The notes under the pieces were generated by a model. It was given only the letters and a program-made list of their open reading frames with translations, did no database searches and was not told where the DNA came from. Below, one piece after another: positions 16,521 through 25,159 of a stretch of DNA of 64,000 bases. Position 1 is the stretch's first letter. Each line of letters opens with the position of its first letter. The stretch is from CBDCGS01 sp965216915. Its GTDB lineage: Bacteria > Pseudomonadota > Alphaproteobacteria > UBA828. Made by a program: the position numbers and the translations under genes. Where the stretch lies: NCBI GenBank assembly GCA_965216915.1, contig CBDCGS010000010.1:248001-312000 (forward strand). Reading direction: 5' to 3'.

Positions 16521-16994
16521 TTAGGCGCGCATGGCCGCCGCGCCCGCGGCGATCGCCTTGACGATGTTGTGGTAGCCCGTGCAGCGGCAGAAATTGCCCT
16601 CGAGATACCGCCGGATCTCCTGCTCGTTCGGGTCGTCGTTCCGCGCCACGAGGTCGAGCGCGCACATCACCATGCCGGGCGTGCAGAAGCCGCATTGCAA
16701 CGCATGGTTCTCCTTGAACGCGGCCTGCATGGGGTGGAGCGTCTCGCCGTCGGCGACGCCCTCGATGGTCAGCACGTCCGCGCCGTCGGCCTGCACCGCC
16801 AGCATGGTGCAGGATTTCACGCACTCGCCGTTCACATGCACGTTGCAGGCGCCACACTGGCTCGTATCGCAGCCGACATGGGTCCCGGTGAGCCTCAGAT
16901 CGTAGCGAAGGAACTCGACGAGGAGCGTGCGGGTCGACACCTCTTGCGTGACGGCCTCGCCGTTCACCATCATCGATACGGACACTGTCGGCAT
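16521..16994 (-). CDS. 2Fe-2S small subunit of a xanthine/CO dehydrogenase-type enzyme (CoxS-like)
   Basis: A 157-residue protein with two 2Fe-2S clusters. The plant-ferredoxin-like N-terminal domain carries HVGCDTSQCGACNVHVNG and the Cys in CVKSCTML. The C-terminal helical domain carries QCGFCTPGMVM and NFCRCTGYHNIV. All eight cluster cysteines are present. ATG 16994 is preceded by GGGGGAG. It is first gene of a minus-strand pair with the FAD subunit and is divergent from sapC. Confidence 0.92.
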   Translation of the reverse strand: MPTVSVSMMVNGEAVTQEVSTRTLLVEFLRYDLRLTGTHVGCDTSQCGACNVHVNGECVKSCTMLAVQADGADVLTIEGVADGETLHPMQAAFKENHALQCGFCTPGMVMCALDLVARNDDPNEQEIRRYLEGNFCRCTGYHNIVKAIAAGAAAMRA

Positions 16995-17215
16995 GCTCCC
17001 CCCGTTCTGCATCGGGCGACCGCGCCATCGGTGGCGCGTGCTCATTTGGCGGGAGGTTACGTCATTGCGGCGGGCCGACAAAGCGTTTGTCCATCCTCCG
17101 GCCGCGGCGTTCCCCCAACGGACATTGGGCTTGCCGCGCCGACCGCCGATGCTCTAAACCTGTTGCCGCTGGCGGCTGACCGAGCGCGGCCGCGAAGGCT
17201 GCCTTGGGGGAGAGC

Positions 17216-18106
17216 GTGAGCGGCGAGAAACGCGGCAACGGCGCGGGGTCCGAGCGGGTCACGTTCGGCGACACCCGGCCCCGGGTCGAACCGACATTGG
17301 GAACCGCGGGCACGCCGGCGGCCGGCACCGGCGCGGGTGGCGAAAAGCAGACGGCACCCGCCGGCGATCAGCCGCGGCTTCCCCTGCTCTACAAATCGGT
17401 CGTGCCGCTGCAAAAAGGCTTGCACGGCGACCTCGGCTTGGTGGCAGGCGCGACCTATGGGTTCGCGGCGGGCGTCAATGTCGTGCCGTTGAACGCGGTG
17501 GAGTTCGCGGTCGCCTCGCGCACCTATCCGATCGTGTTCGCCGGGGATGACACGCCCGCACCCGTCGCCGTGCTCGGCCTGCAGCCGGGGCAGAACCTCT
17601 TTGTCGACGATGCCGGGCGTTGGGACGATGGCGCCTACGTGCCGGCCTATGTCAGGCGCTATCCCTTCATCTTCGCGGGCGCGCGCGAGAGCGACCAATA
17701 CGCGCTCTCGCTGGACACCAGCTCCTCATTGGTCGAGAGCGGCGGCGCGCGCCCGCTCTTTGAGGGCGACGAGCCCTCCGATCTCACCAAGAAAGCGCTC
17801 GAGTTCTGCCGCAGCTATCACCAACATCACGGCGCGACGGCTGCTTTCGCCAAGGCGATCGGCGCGCAGGGCCTGCTTGCCGATCGCGCGATCGAGCTCA
17901 AGCTGCCGTCGGACCGGAAGATCGCGCTCCGCGGCTTCCGCGCGATCGATGACAAGAAACTCGACGCGCTCGCCGACGATGACTTCCTCGATTGGCGCCG
18001 CCGCAATTGGTTGCCGCTGATCTATAGCCACTTGGGCTCGCTCGCCAATTGGGGCCCTCTGGTTTCGCGCGCGGTGCGGCAGGGGCGAGAGCCCACCGCG
18101 TCATGA
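17216..18106 (+). CDS. SapC family protein
   Basis: A 296-residue protein. A Gly/Thr/Ala-rich N-terminus of about 55 residues precedes the SapC core: LPLLYKSVVPLQKGLHGDLG, then VPLNAVEFAVASRTYPIVFA and WDDGAYVPAYVRRYPFIFA. SapC proteins take their name from S-layer loci, but many alphaproteobacterial copies are near oxygenases or uptake genes and are uncharacterised. GTG 17216 follows GGGGGAGA. The stop overlaps the start of the acyl-CoA ligase by 4 bases (ATGA), so the two are translationally coupled. Confidence 0.85.
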   Translation: MSGEKRGNGAGSERVTFGDTRPRVEPTLGTAGTPAAGTGAGGEKQTAPAGDQPRLPLLYKSVVPLQKGLHGDLGLVAGATYGFAAGVNVVPLNAVEFAVASRTYPIVFAGDDTPAPVAVLGLQPGQNLFVDDAGRWDDGAYVPAYVRRYPFIFAGARESDQYALSLDTSSSLVESGGARPLFEGDEPSDLTKKALEFCRSYHQHHGATAAFAKAIGAQGLLADRAIELKLPSDRKIALRGFRAIDDKKLDALADDDFLDWRRRNWLPLIYSHLGSLANWGPLVSRAVRQGREPTAS

Positions 18107-19668
18107 ACATCGCCGCCCTCCTGCAGAAAGCCGCCGTGAGCTATGGCGATCGGCCGGCGCTCACCCATGGCACGACGGTCACGGCGAGCTACGCGGCTCT
18201 GCACGCGCGGGCCGGTGCGATCGGCGCCGCCTTGGGCGCGCGCGGGCTCATGCCCGGCGACCGGGTCGGCATCGCCATGGGGAATCAGCCGGCGTTTCTC
18301 GAGGCCCTCTTCGGCATTTGGTATGCCGGGCTCTGCGCGGTGCCGATGAACGCGAAGCTACATCCGAAGGAGTTCACCTACATCCTCGAGAACTCGGGCG
18401 CCAAGCTTTGCTTCACCGACGAGGCGCTCGGCGGCGTGATCGAAGGGGTTCGGGCCGCGCTGCCCGCTCTCGCACCGCCGGTCGTCGCCGGCGGCGCCGA
18501 CTTTCGCACCATGCTCGAGGCCACGCCGCGCGGCCATCTCGACCGTGACCCGCGCGACCCCGCCTGGCTCTTCTACACGAGCGGTACCACCGGCCGGCCC
18601 AAGGGCGCGATGCTGAGCCATCGCAACCTGATGGTGATGACGCTCAGCGCCTTTGCCGATCTCGACCGCATGGTGCCGGGCGACACCGTGCTCCACCCGG
18701 CGCCGCTCTCGCACGCCTCGGGGCTCTACGCGCTGCCGCACATCGCCAAGGCGTGCAACAACGTGATCCCGGAATCGGGCGGCTTCGAGCCCGACGAGAT
18801 CTTCTCGCTGCTGCCCCACTGCCCGGGCACGATCCTGTTCGCCGCGCCGACCATGATGGTGCGGCTCCTCAACAGCCCGGGCCTCGGCGACGCCGACCTT
18901 CGCAACCTCAAGATTCTCTACTATGGCGGCGGGCCAGCCTATCTTGCCGACGTGAAGCGCGCCATGGCGGCCTTTGGCCCGCATCTCGTGCAGATCTACG
19001 GCCAGGGCGAGAGCCCGATGACCATCACCTATCTGCCGCGCGAGTTCTACATGGACCCGCACCAGCCCCACTTCGAGGAGCGGCTCGCCTCGGCGGGGAT
19101 CACACGGACCGACGTCGAGGTGCGCGTCGCCGATGAGGACGACAACACGCTGCCGGCGGGCGAGCTTGGTGAGGTGCTGGTGCGCGGCGACGTCGTCATG
19201 GAAGGCTATTGGCAGAATCCGGATGCGACGGAGACGACCCTCCGCGGCGGCTGGTTGCATACCGGCGATGTCGGACGCTTCGACGAGGCGGGCTACCTGA
19301 CGCTGCTCGATCGCTCGAAGGACATGATCATCTCGGGCGGCACCAACATCTATCCGCGCGAGATCGAGGAGGTGCTGCTCCGCCACGAGGCGGTGAACGA
19401 GGTCGCCGTGACCGGCAAGCCGCATCCGGAGTGGGGCGAGGAGGTGGTTGCCTTCGTCGTGCCGCACGAGGGCCGAGCGGTCGAGCCCGAGGCACTCGAC
19501 AAGCTCTGCCTCGATGCGATCGCGCGCTTCAAGCGGCCGCGCGACTACCGCATCGTCACGGGTCTGCCCAAGAACAATTACGGCAAGATCCTGAAGCGCG
19601 AGCTGCGTGATCAGCTGGTCGACGAGGCCGCAGGCGCGCCGCCCGCCACTCAGGGCGTGAAGGTGTAG
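18103..19668 (+). CDS. AMP-forming acyl-CoA ligase (fatty-acid/aryl-CoA synthetase family)
   Basis: A 521-residue ANL-superfamily enzyme. The P-loop YTSGTTGRPKGA (around residues 158-169), the YGQGESPM adenine-binding motif, GWLHTGDVG and the C-terminal lysine motif LPKNNYGKILKRELR are all intact, so it should be active. It activates a carboxylic acid to an acyl-CoA through an acyl-AMP. The acid cannot be identified; chain-length preference needs a search. It is coupled to sapC and converges on the beta-barrel gene with a 19-base overlap. Confidence 0.9.
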   Translation: MNIAALLQKAAVSYGDRPALTHGTTVTASYAALHARAGAIGAALGARGLMPGDRVGIAMGNQPAFLEALFGIWYAGLCAVPMNAKLHPKEFTYILENSGAKLCFTDEALGGVIEGVRAALPALAPPVVAGGADFRTMLEATPRGHLDRDPRDPAWLFYTSGTTGRPKGAMLSHRNLMVMTLSAFADLDRMVPGDTVLHPAPLSHASGLYALPHIAKACNNVIPESGGFEPDEIFSLLPHCPGTILFAAPTMMVRLLNSPGLGDADLRNLKILYYGGGPAYLADVKRAMAAFGPHLVQIYGQGESPMTITYLPREFYMDPHQPHFEERLASAGITRTDVEVRVADEDDNTLPAGELGEVLVRGDVVMEGYWQNPDATETTLRGGWLHTGDVGRFDEAGYLTLLDRSKDMIISGGTNIYPREIEEVLLRHEAVNEVAVTGKPHPEWGEEVVAFVVPHEGRAVEPEALDKLCLDAIARFKRPRDYRIVTGLPKNNYGKILKRELRDQLVDEAAGAPPATQGVKV

Positions 19669-20900
19669 GGCACCGTCACGCCAACCGCGAAGCTGTCGCC
19701 CGGGCCGTTGAGCCCGATGCTCACCGTCGGCTCGATATAGAGCCCTTCGGCGAGCCACGAGGTGAGCCCGAACTGCAGGCTGAACTCGTCGCGCGGGCGG
19801 AGGATGGCGTTGTCGAAGGTGGTCTCTCCCGTGAAGAGACCGCTCACCGCGGTGCTGATCGTGAGCGTATCGTTCAGCGCGAGGGCGTAGCCGAGCGTGA
19901 CGTCGATCGTGTCCTCCGCCTCGAGCCGTGTGACGTCGGCAAAGTCCTGGCTGAAGGTGTGGCGGTAGTTCGCGCTGGCGAACAGCACCACCGGATCGAC
20001 GCTCTTGACCAACGCGAGACCACCGCCGACCGCATAGGAAGTCTCGCCGGTCGGGATGCGTGCGTCGAGGGTCGCGATGATGTCGGGGTAGCCCGGGCCC
20101 TCGCGCAGCAGGGTGCGGCGGATGCCGATGCGCACGTCACCGAACTCCGTGCGGTCGTCCTCGCTGAGGCGCTGGCTGCCGAAAAACGCCTCGGTGTGTT
20201 CGTTGCGCAGGGTCGTGCTGACGAACAGCTCGGTCTCCTCGAGCACGCCGACGCGGGCCTGCAGGAGGACCGTTGCCACGTCTTGCTCGATCGTCGCGAG
20301 GCCCACGCCGCCATTGACCAACGCGAGCTGCTGCGCGTCGCTGCTCGCGTAGAAGACACCGCTATCGAGCGTCACCTCGCCCGGCGCGAGGAGGACGCGC
20401 TGGGCGCGGAGAAAAATCTCGTCCGCGGTGCGCTCCGCCGGCGCTTCGCCGATCGGCGCCGTGTCGGTCGCGGCATCGGTCGCGTCCGCGGCGTTGGCGG
20501 CCGACGACTCGCCGTCCGCGCGGTGCACGCCCTCATCCCCGTCCGACTGCGCGACACGCGTGCCGGCACCGACGACGGTGCTCATCGTCGGCGCATCGAG
20601 CGGCGCCGCGTCGGGGGGGCGCGCTGTCTTGATCAACGTCCAATCGCCATTGACCCAGGCGAGCAGTGCCTCGCGGTTGAAACGCCAGTGGGCCCCGATG
20701 CGTCGGGCGGGCACCTCGTTGAGGATCGCGAGCGTGGCGAGGCTCGTGGGATCGATGCGCAGGAGCGCCGCGGCCTCATCGAGCGTCAGCACCTCCGGCA
20801 GGGTGGGCGTGCGGTCATCGGCGGCGGCGGGCGTGCCGAGGCAGAGCACGCCGGCGACCAAAAGCGCGGGGCCAAACCGTTGCCATGTCGTCACGGTCAT
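19650..20900 (-). CDS. Exported protein with HTH/excisionase-like domain and outer-membrane beta-barrel
   Basis: A 416-residue protein. Residues 1-27 are a signal peptide. Residues 37-86 read as an excisionase/MerR-type domain (VLTLDEAAALLRIDPTSLAT, then VPARRIGAHWRFNREALLAW). An Ala/Asp-rich linker follows to about 160. The rest consists of alternating amphipathic strands (LFVSTTLRNE, DVRIGIRRTLL, SANYRHTFSQD) ending in TVPYTFTP with a terminal aromatic-containing strand. A DNA-binding fold behind a signal peptide is odd; it may serve another role in the periplasm. It follows the C39 peptidase by 4 bases, and the pair recalls FapF/FapD of functional-amyloid secretion. Confidence 0.75.
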   Translation of the reverse strand: MTVTTWQRFGPALLVAGVLCLGTPAAADDRTPTLPEVLTLDEAAALLRIDPTSLATLAILNEVPARRIGAHWRFNREALLAWVNGDWTLIKTARPPDAAPLDAPTMSTVVGAGTRVAQSDGDEGVHRADGESSAANAADATDAATDTAPIGEAPAERTADEIFLRAQRVLLAPGEVTLDSGVFYASSDAQQLALVNGGVGLATIEQDVATVLLQARVGVLEETELFVSTTLRNEHTEAFFGSQRLSEDDRTEFGDVRIGIRRTLLREGPGYPDIIATLDARIPTGETSYAVGGGLALVKSVDPVVLFASANYRHTFSQDFADVTRLEAEDTIDVTLGYALALNDTLTISTAVSGLFTGETTFDNAILRPRDEFSLQFGLTSWLAEGLYIEPTVSIGLNGPGDSFAVGVTVPYTFTP

Positions 20901-20904
20901 GCTG

Positions 20905-21621
20905 TCACCTCGAAAACGCCGGCAAGCGGACGAGCGGATTGCCGACCGCGAGCATCTCCCGCGCGGTGAGGAGCTCGGGCTGCGGCAGGCGGTCGTCGAG
21001 CCGCGACAGCACCGAGCCTCCCTCCGGCAGTCCCTCCGGCGGCTCGACGACAAAGATAATGCCGGTGCCGCCCTCCTGCAGCCAGTGGGTGAGAAACGTA
21101 TGGGCCGGCATGCGGATGTTGCCGCGCGAGGGATCGGCGAGGTAGACGCGATCTCCGCGCACGCCGCGCAGCACGGCGAAGTGCTTATAGCCGCGTGGCT
21201 CGATGAACACGATCACCGGCCCGCCGAGCTGCGCGAGGTAGCGGGGCTCGAGGCGGAAGCCCTGCGCCTTGTAGCCGCGCGCCTGCGCCACGCGTTGCAA
21301 ATCGAGCAGCGAGAAGCCCTCTCGCCGGCTTGCCTCCTCCTGCTCGGCGGAAAGAAGCGCGAAGAGTTGAATGAGGATATCCCGCTCGTCGACCTCGTCA
21401 CCGAAGCCATAGCGCAAGATCGTAGCCAGCGCGGCCGCGCCGCACGAATAGTCGTAGCGCTGGCGGACCAGGTTCCGGTCGCGCAGGTCCTTCATCGATT
21501 GGACGGAGATCTCGACCCGGGCGCCGTCGCCGATCGCGAGTCCGCTCGCGTGGGCAGCGGGCACCAGCGCAACCGCGACGGCGAGCAACGGGAGGACCGC
21601 GCTCCGAAGCATAGGAATCAA
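20905..21621 (-). CDS. Exported C39-like cysteine peptidase (FapD-like)
   Basis: A 238-residue protein with a signal peptide (residues 1-26). The peptidase C39 fold has the catalytic Cys60 in YDYSCGAAALATIL, His147 in RGYKHFAVLRGVRGDRVYLA and Asp163 in LADPSRGNIR. C39 domains usually cleave double-glycine leaders in the cytoplasm as part of ABC exporters. Free-standing exported versions like this include FapD of the Fap amyloid system. It is the first gene of a two-gene operon with the barrel protein. Confidence 0.85.
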   Translation of the reverse strand: MIPMLRSAVLPLLAVAVALVPAAHASGLAIGDGARVEISVQSMKDLRDRNLVRQRYDYSCGAAALATILRYGFGDEVDERDILIQLFALLSAEQEEASRREGFSLLDLQRVAQARGYKAQGFRLEPRYLAQLGGPVIVFIEPRGYKHFAVLRGVRGDRVYLADPSRGNIRMPAHTFLTHWLQEGGTGIIFVVEPPEGLPEGGSVLSRLDDRLPQPELLTAREMLAVGNPLVRLPAFSR

Positions 21622-21695
21622 CGCAACACCACGCCGGAAGTACGCGAAATGGGAAGGTAATTCGGCAATCGTGGCCTCGATCGGCCGGACGCGTC

Positions 21696-21729
21696 AAACC
21701 CTTTGTCGCCCGAAACCCTTTGTCGCCCG
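21696..21729 (+). repeat. Perfect 17-bp tandem duplication
   Basis: AAACCCTTTGTCGCCCG occurs twice in direct succession (21696-21712 and 21713-21729). It lies in the divergent region between the C39 peptidase and the small secreted protein. It may be a simple slippage product or a pair of binding sites. Confidence 0.7.
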
Positions 21730-21895
21730 TTTGCGCAAGATTCGTCGGTGGAAGGGGATCCGGCGCGTTCTCAACGTCAACGCCGTGGTTAACGGGTTTC
21801 TCCGGGCCGGCCCTGCAATTCACCCCCCTTTACCGATCGACAAGGCCGTGGTGGCACAATTGGCTTTCCTATCAATCCTCTGCGGAGATCTTCGA

Positions 21896-22300
21896 ATGAG
21901 TTCGGCACGCCGCCTCGGCTCGCTCTTCATCGTCGCGCTGTTGCTCATCTCGCCCATCGCCGCCGGTCACGCGACCGAGCTCGGTGATAAGACGATGCTC
22001 CAGGCGACCATGCGTCAACACATCGAATCTCTCTTGATCGATGGCAATTACCTCTATCTCGATCCCGAGAGCGCGACGATCAGGCCGCTCAAGCCGGTCT
22101 CGGCTCACCAAGCAATCCTGCGCTATGGCGACATCTACATTCTCTGCGCCGATTTCCACGACGAGGGTGGTGCCGCCATCAATGTGGATTTCTATCTAAC
22201 CCGCAAAGACCAGGCGTTCGTCGTTTTTCAAACCTTGATCGACGATCGAACCGTGCTCAGTCGTCTCATGGAGACGGGAGACGTTGAACGCGTCGACTGA
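21896..22300 (+). CDS. Small exported hypothetical protein
   Basis: A 134-residue protein with a clear signal peptide (RRLGSLFIVALLLISPIAAG, then HATE). The mature part is about 107 residues: LLIDGNYLYLDPESATIRPL, YGDIYILCADFHDEGGAAIN and VDFYLTRKDQAFVVFQTLID. The alternating hydrophobic pattern suggests a single beta-rich domain; I do not recognise a family. ATG 21896 follows a GGAGA site. Its end overlaps the probable TTG start of the hybrid histidine kinase, so it may be an accessory periplasmic component for that sensor. Confidence 0.7.
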   Translation: MSSARRLGSLFIVALLLISPIAAGHATELGDKTMLQATMRQHIESLLIDGNYLYLDPESATIRPLKPVSAHQAILRYGDIYILCADFHDEGGAAINVDFYLTRKDQAFVVFQTLIDDRTVLSRLMETGDVERVD

Positions 22301-25145
22301 CGGGACCGCGGACGCGGACCGGGAACCCAAGCGACCCATGTTGTTTCGCCGGCGACCGGGGCTGTTCGGCACATTTCTTCTCGTTCTTGTTCCGTTCCTA
22401 GCCTTTCTCGCCGTCGGCGGATTCGGCGTGATCAACATTTACGAGACGCGCGACGCCCGTGACGACCTTGCGCTGCGCCTTGGCGACCAGGCGGGGCGGC
22501 TGGCTGGGGCTCTGTCGCGCAACGACGTGCTGAAGACCCCCTCGTTGGTTCGGGATTTCCTGGCGCCGTTCACCACCGATCACGCGGTCACGTGCATCGA
22601 TGTGGTTGGCGCGCGCGATGGTGCGTCGATTGCGGGCGGCCCAGGCTGTGCGAAAGCGGAGGCCGAGCACCAGCTCGCCATGCCGGTCGGCATTGGCGGA
22701 GAGGCGCTGCTGCTGGTGTCCTTCACCGCGGATGAGGTGGTCGAGCGCCACCGCGAAGGCTCGGCGTTGATCTTCTCGACCATGCTGGTGACGCTTGTCG
22801 CCGCGTTGATCGCGGCGGCGATCGCGTTTCGCCTCAGCGTCGGCCGACCCCTGGCCGCGCTCGGCGCCGCGATCCGACGGGTCTCGGAAACGGGCGATCG
22901 GCTGCCGGTGGGCGGCTCGGCGGCCGGCGAGCTGGGCGAGATCATGCGCGCGTTCGATTCCATGCTGGCCCGCGAAGCGCAGCGGGAGACCGAGCTCGCG
23001 CGAACTGCCGAATCCGTGCAGGAGCTGAATAAGACCCTGGAAGCGCGCGTCGAGCGACGGACGCAACGACTGCGCGAAAGCGAAGGCCAGCTGCGCCAGC
23101 TTGTCGAGGGCTACCCCTCCGCGCTTTACATTCAGATTGCCGGTCGCATCGTGTTTGCCAACGAGGCGGCGGCCAAGCAGACGGGCGCGTCGTCCCCGGA
23201 CGGTCTCGTCGGGCGTGACTCGATCACACTCTTTCACCCCTCGTTTCACGACTACATCAAACGCAATCGCCCGCGCGTGCTCGAGCAGAACGCGCGCTTT
23301 GCGTCCCGGCATCTGGTGTGCCTGCGCTTGGACGGGACCGAATATCCCGTGCGCACCGCGGTACGCTCGATCGTCTGGGACAATAGGCGGGCGATCCTCG
23401 TCGAGTTCGTCGATATCACGGCCGAGCGCGGCGCCGAGCAGGCCCTGGAACATGCCAAGAAGAGCGCTGAGCTGGCAAAACAGCAAATCGAGACCGCGCT
23501 CGAGGAGGCCGAGAGCGCCAACAAGGCCTTGCAGGAGGAGATGTCCCAAAGAGCGCGCGCCGAGGCGGCTCTGAAGGCCAGCGAATCGCGGCTCCGCGGC
23601 ATCTACGAAGCGGCCGGTGTCGGCATCGGGTTGGCGGATCGGAGTGGGCGTATTTGCCAGCACAATCCGGCGTTCGCGGCGATGCTGGGCTATGACGGCG
23701 AAGAGCTGATCGGCAAGACTTTCCTCGAGATTACCCATCCTGCCGACGTGGCGCTCAACGCCGATAAGTTCGAGTGTTTGAAGGCCGGCGAGATCGATCG
23801 GTATCAGTTCGAGAAAAGATACATCCGCAAAGATGGCACGACGTGCTGGGCCGACCTTCAGAGTAGCGCGCTGCACGCGCGCGATGGTTCGTTCGAGTAT
23901 GTCATGTCGGTCGTGCGCGACATCACCGAGCAAAAAGAGGCGGCTGAGAAGCTCAAGATCGCGACCGCCGAGGCGGAGCAGGCGAGCCAGGCAAAATCGG
24001 AGTTTCTGGCGATGATGAGCCACGAGCTCCGCACGCCGATGCATGGCATTTTGGGGATGACCGGGCTCATTCTCGGTTCGGAGCTCACGGAGAGCCAGCG
24101 AACCTATGCGGAGCGGATCAAGGCCTCGGGGGACACCCTGCTCAGCCTTCTGAACGGCATTCTCGACCTCTCGAAGATCGAGGCCGGGGGGCTCGAGATC
24201 GAAGACGTCGCGTTCCGTTTCGACCGCGTGCTCAGCAGCGTCACGGCTCTGACCGAATCACGCGCGCGGACAAAGGGGCTCGCCTTCGAGACGATCATCT
24301 CGCCGGAGGTGCCGGAGGTGCTGCGGGGCGATCCCGGCTGGCTCCAACAGGTGCTCCTGAACCTCGTGGGCAACGCCATCAAGTTCACCGAGACCGGCGC
24401 GATCACGATCAGCGTGGCCGCGACGCCGGTCGACGACCACAGCCACGACATTCGGTTCGAGGTGCGTGACACCGGCGATGGGATCGACGAAGCCGTGCGC
24501 GAGCGTGTTTTCGATCGGTTCGCGCAGGCCGACGGCTCGATCACGCGCAAGCATGGTGGCACCGGCCTCGGTCTCGCCATTTCGAAGGAACTCGTGCAGC
24601 TCATGGGGGGCTCGATCGGGGTGGAGCCCAACCCGGGCGGCGGCTCGATCTTCTGGTTCAACGTCGTCTGCGGGCGTGCCGGCGTCGAGGATCTCGACGA
24701 AACGGAAAAGGATGTCGGGCCGGTGCCGAAGGTTGCGCCGCGCACCGGCCCCGGACTTCGCATCTTGGTCGCCGAGGACAATCTGGTGAACCAAATGATC
24801 GCGGTCGAAACCTTGGAAGGGTGGGGTCATCGCGCGGACGTCGTGTCCAACGGGCGCGAAGCCGTCGAAGCGGTCGATGCCGCGTCCTACGATCTGATTC
24901 TGATGGACATCTTCATGCCCGAGGTCGACGGGCTGACGGCGACGAAGCAGATTCGGGCCAAGCCCGGCAGCGTCTCGAGCATCCCCATCATCGCGCTCAC
25001 GGCCGATGCGATGGCCGGCGAGCGCGAGCGCTACCTGGCCGCCGGCATGGACGATTACGTGTCAAAGCCGTTCGAGCCCAACCAACTGTTCGGCACGATC
25101 GAGCGTTGCTACGCCAACGCGCAGCGGCGGGCGGCCGCCTCGTAG
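22284..25145 (+). CDS. Membrane-bound hybrid histidine kinase with PAS domains and receiver
   Basis: A 953-residue protein. Two transmembrane segments (about 27-50 and 162-183) enclose a periplasmic sensor of about 110 residues. A HAMP-like segment, PAS1 (about 270-385), a coiled coil and PAS2 (about 436-560) follow. HisKA has MMSHELRTPMHGILG with phospho-acceptor His580. The HATPase carries LVGNAIKFTETGAI, DTGDGID and GGTGLGLAISKEL. A C-terminal receiver has LVAEDNLVNQMI and phospho-acceptor Asp875 in LILMDIFMPEVDG. The start is probably TTG 22284, overlapping the upstream gene; ATG 22338 is the alternative. No output regulator is adjacent. Confidence 0.92.
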   Translation: MNASTDGTADADREPKRPMLFRRRPGLFGTFLLVLVPFLAFLAVGGFGVINIYETRDARDDLALRLGDQAGRLAGALSRNDVLKTPSLVRDFLAPFTTDHAVTCIDVVGARDGASIAGGPGCAKAEAEHQLAMPVGIGGEALLLVSFTADEVVERHREGSALIFSTMLVTLVAALIAAAIAFRLSVGRPLAALGAAIRRVSETGDRLPVGGSAAGELGEIMRAFDSMLAREAQRETELARTAESVQELNKTLEARVERRTQRLRESEGQLRQLVEGYPSALYIQIAGRIVFANEAAAKQTGASSPDGLVGRDSITLFHPSFHDYIKRNRPRVLEQNARFASRHLVCLRLDGTEYPVRTAVRSIVWDNRRAILVEFVDITAERGAEQALEHAKKSAELAKQQIETALEEAESANKALQEEMSQRARAEAALKASESRLRGIYEAAGVGIGLADRSGRICQHNPAFAAMLGYDGEELIGKTFLEITHPADVALNADKFECLKAGEIDRYQFEKRYIRKDGTTCWADLQSSALHARDGSFEYVMSVVRDITEQKEAAEKLKIATAEAEQASQAKSEFLAMMSHELRTPMHGILGMTGLILGSELTESQRTYAERIKASGDTLLSLLNGILDLSKIEAGGLEIEDVAFRFDRVLSSVTALTESRARTKGLAFETIISPEVPEVLRGDPGWLQQVLLNLVGNAIKFTETGAITISVAATPVDDHSHDIRFEVRDTGDGIDEAVRERVFDRFAQADGSITRKHGGTGLGLAISKELVQLMGGSIGVEPNPGGGSIFWFNVVCGRAGVEDLDETEKDVGPVPKVAPRTGPGLRILVAEDNLVNQMIAVETLEGWGHRADVVSNGREAVEAVDAASYDLILMDIFMPEVDGLTATKQIRAKPGSVSSIPIIALTADAMAGERERYLAAGMDDYVSKPFEPNQLFGTIERCYANAQRRAAAS

Positions 25146-25159
25146 AGGCCGTCGCGGCG

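Noticed and set aside
15695..16994. Aerobic CO dehydrogenase
   Set aside because: The large subunit with the active-site loop is absent, so CO oxidation cannot be claimed from S and M subunits alone.
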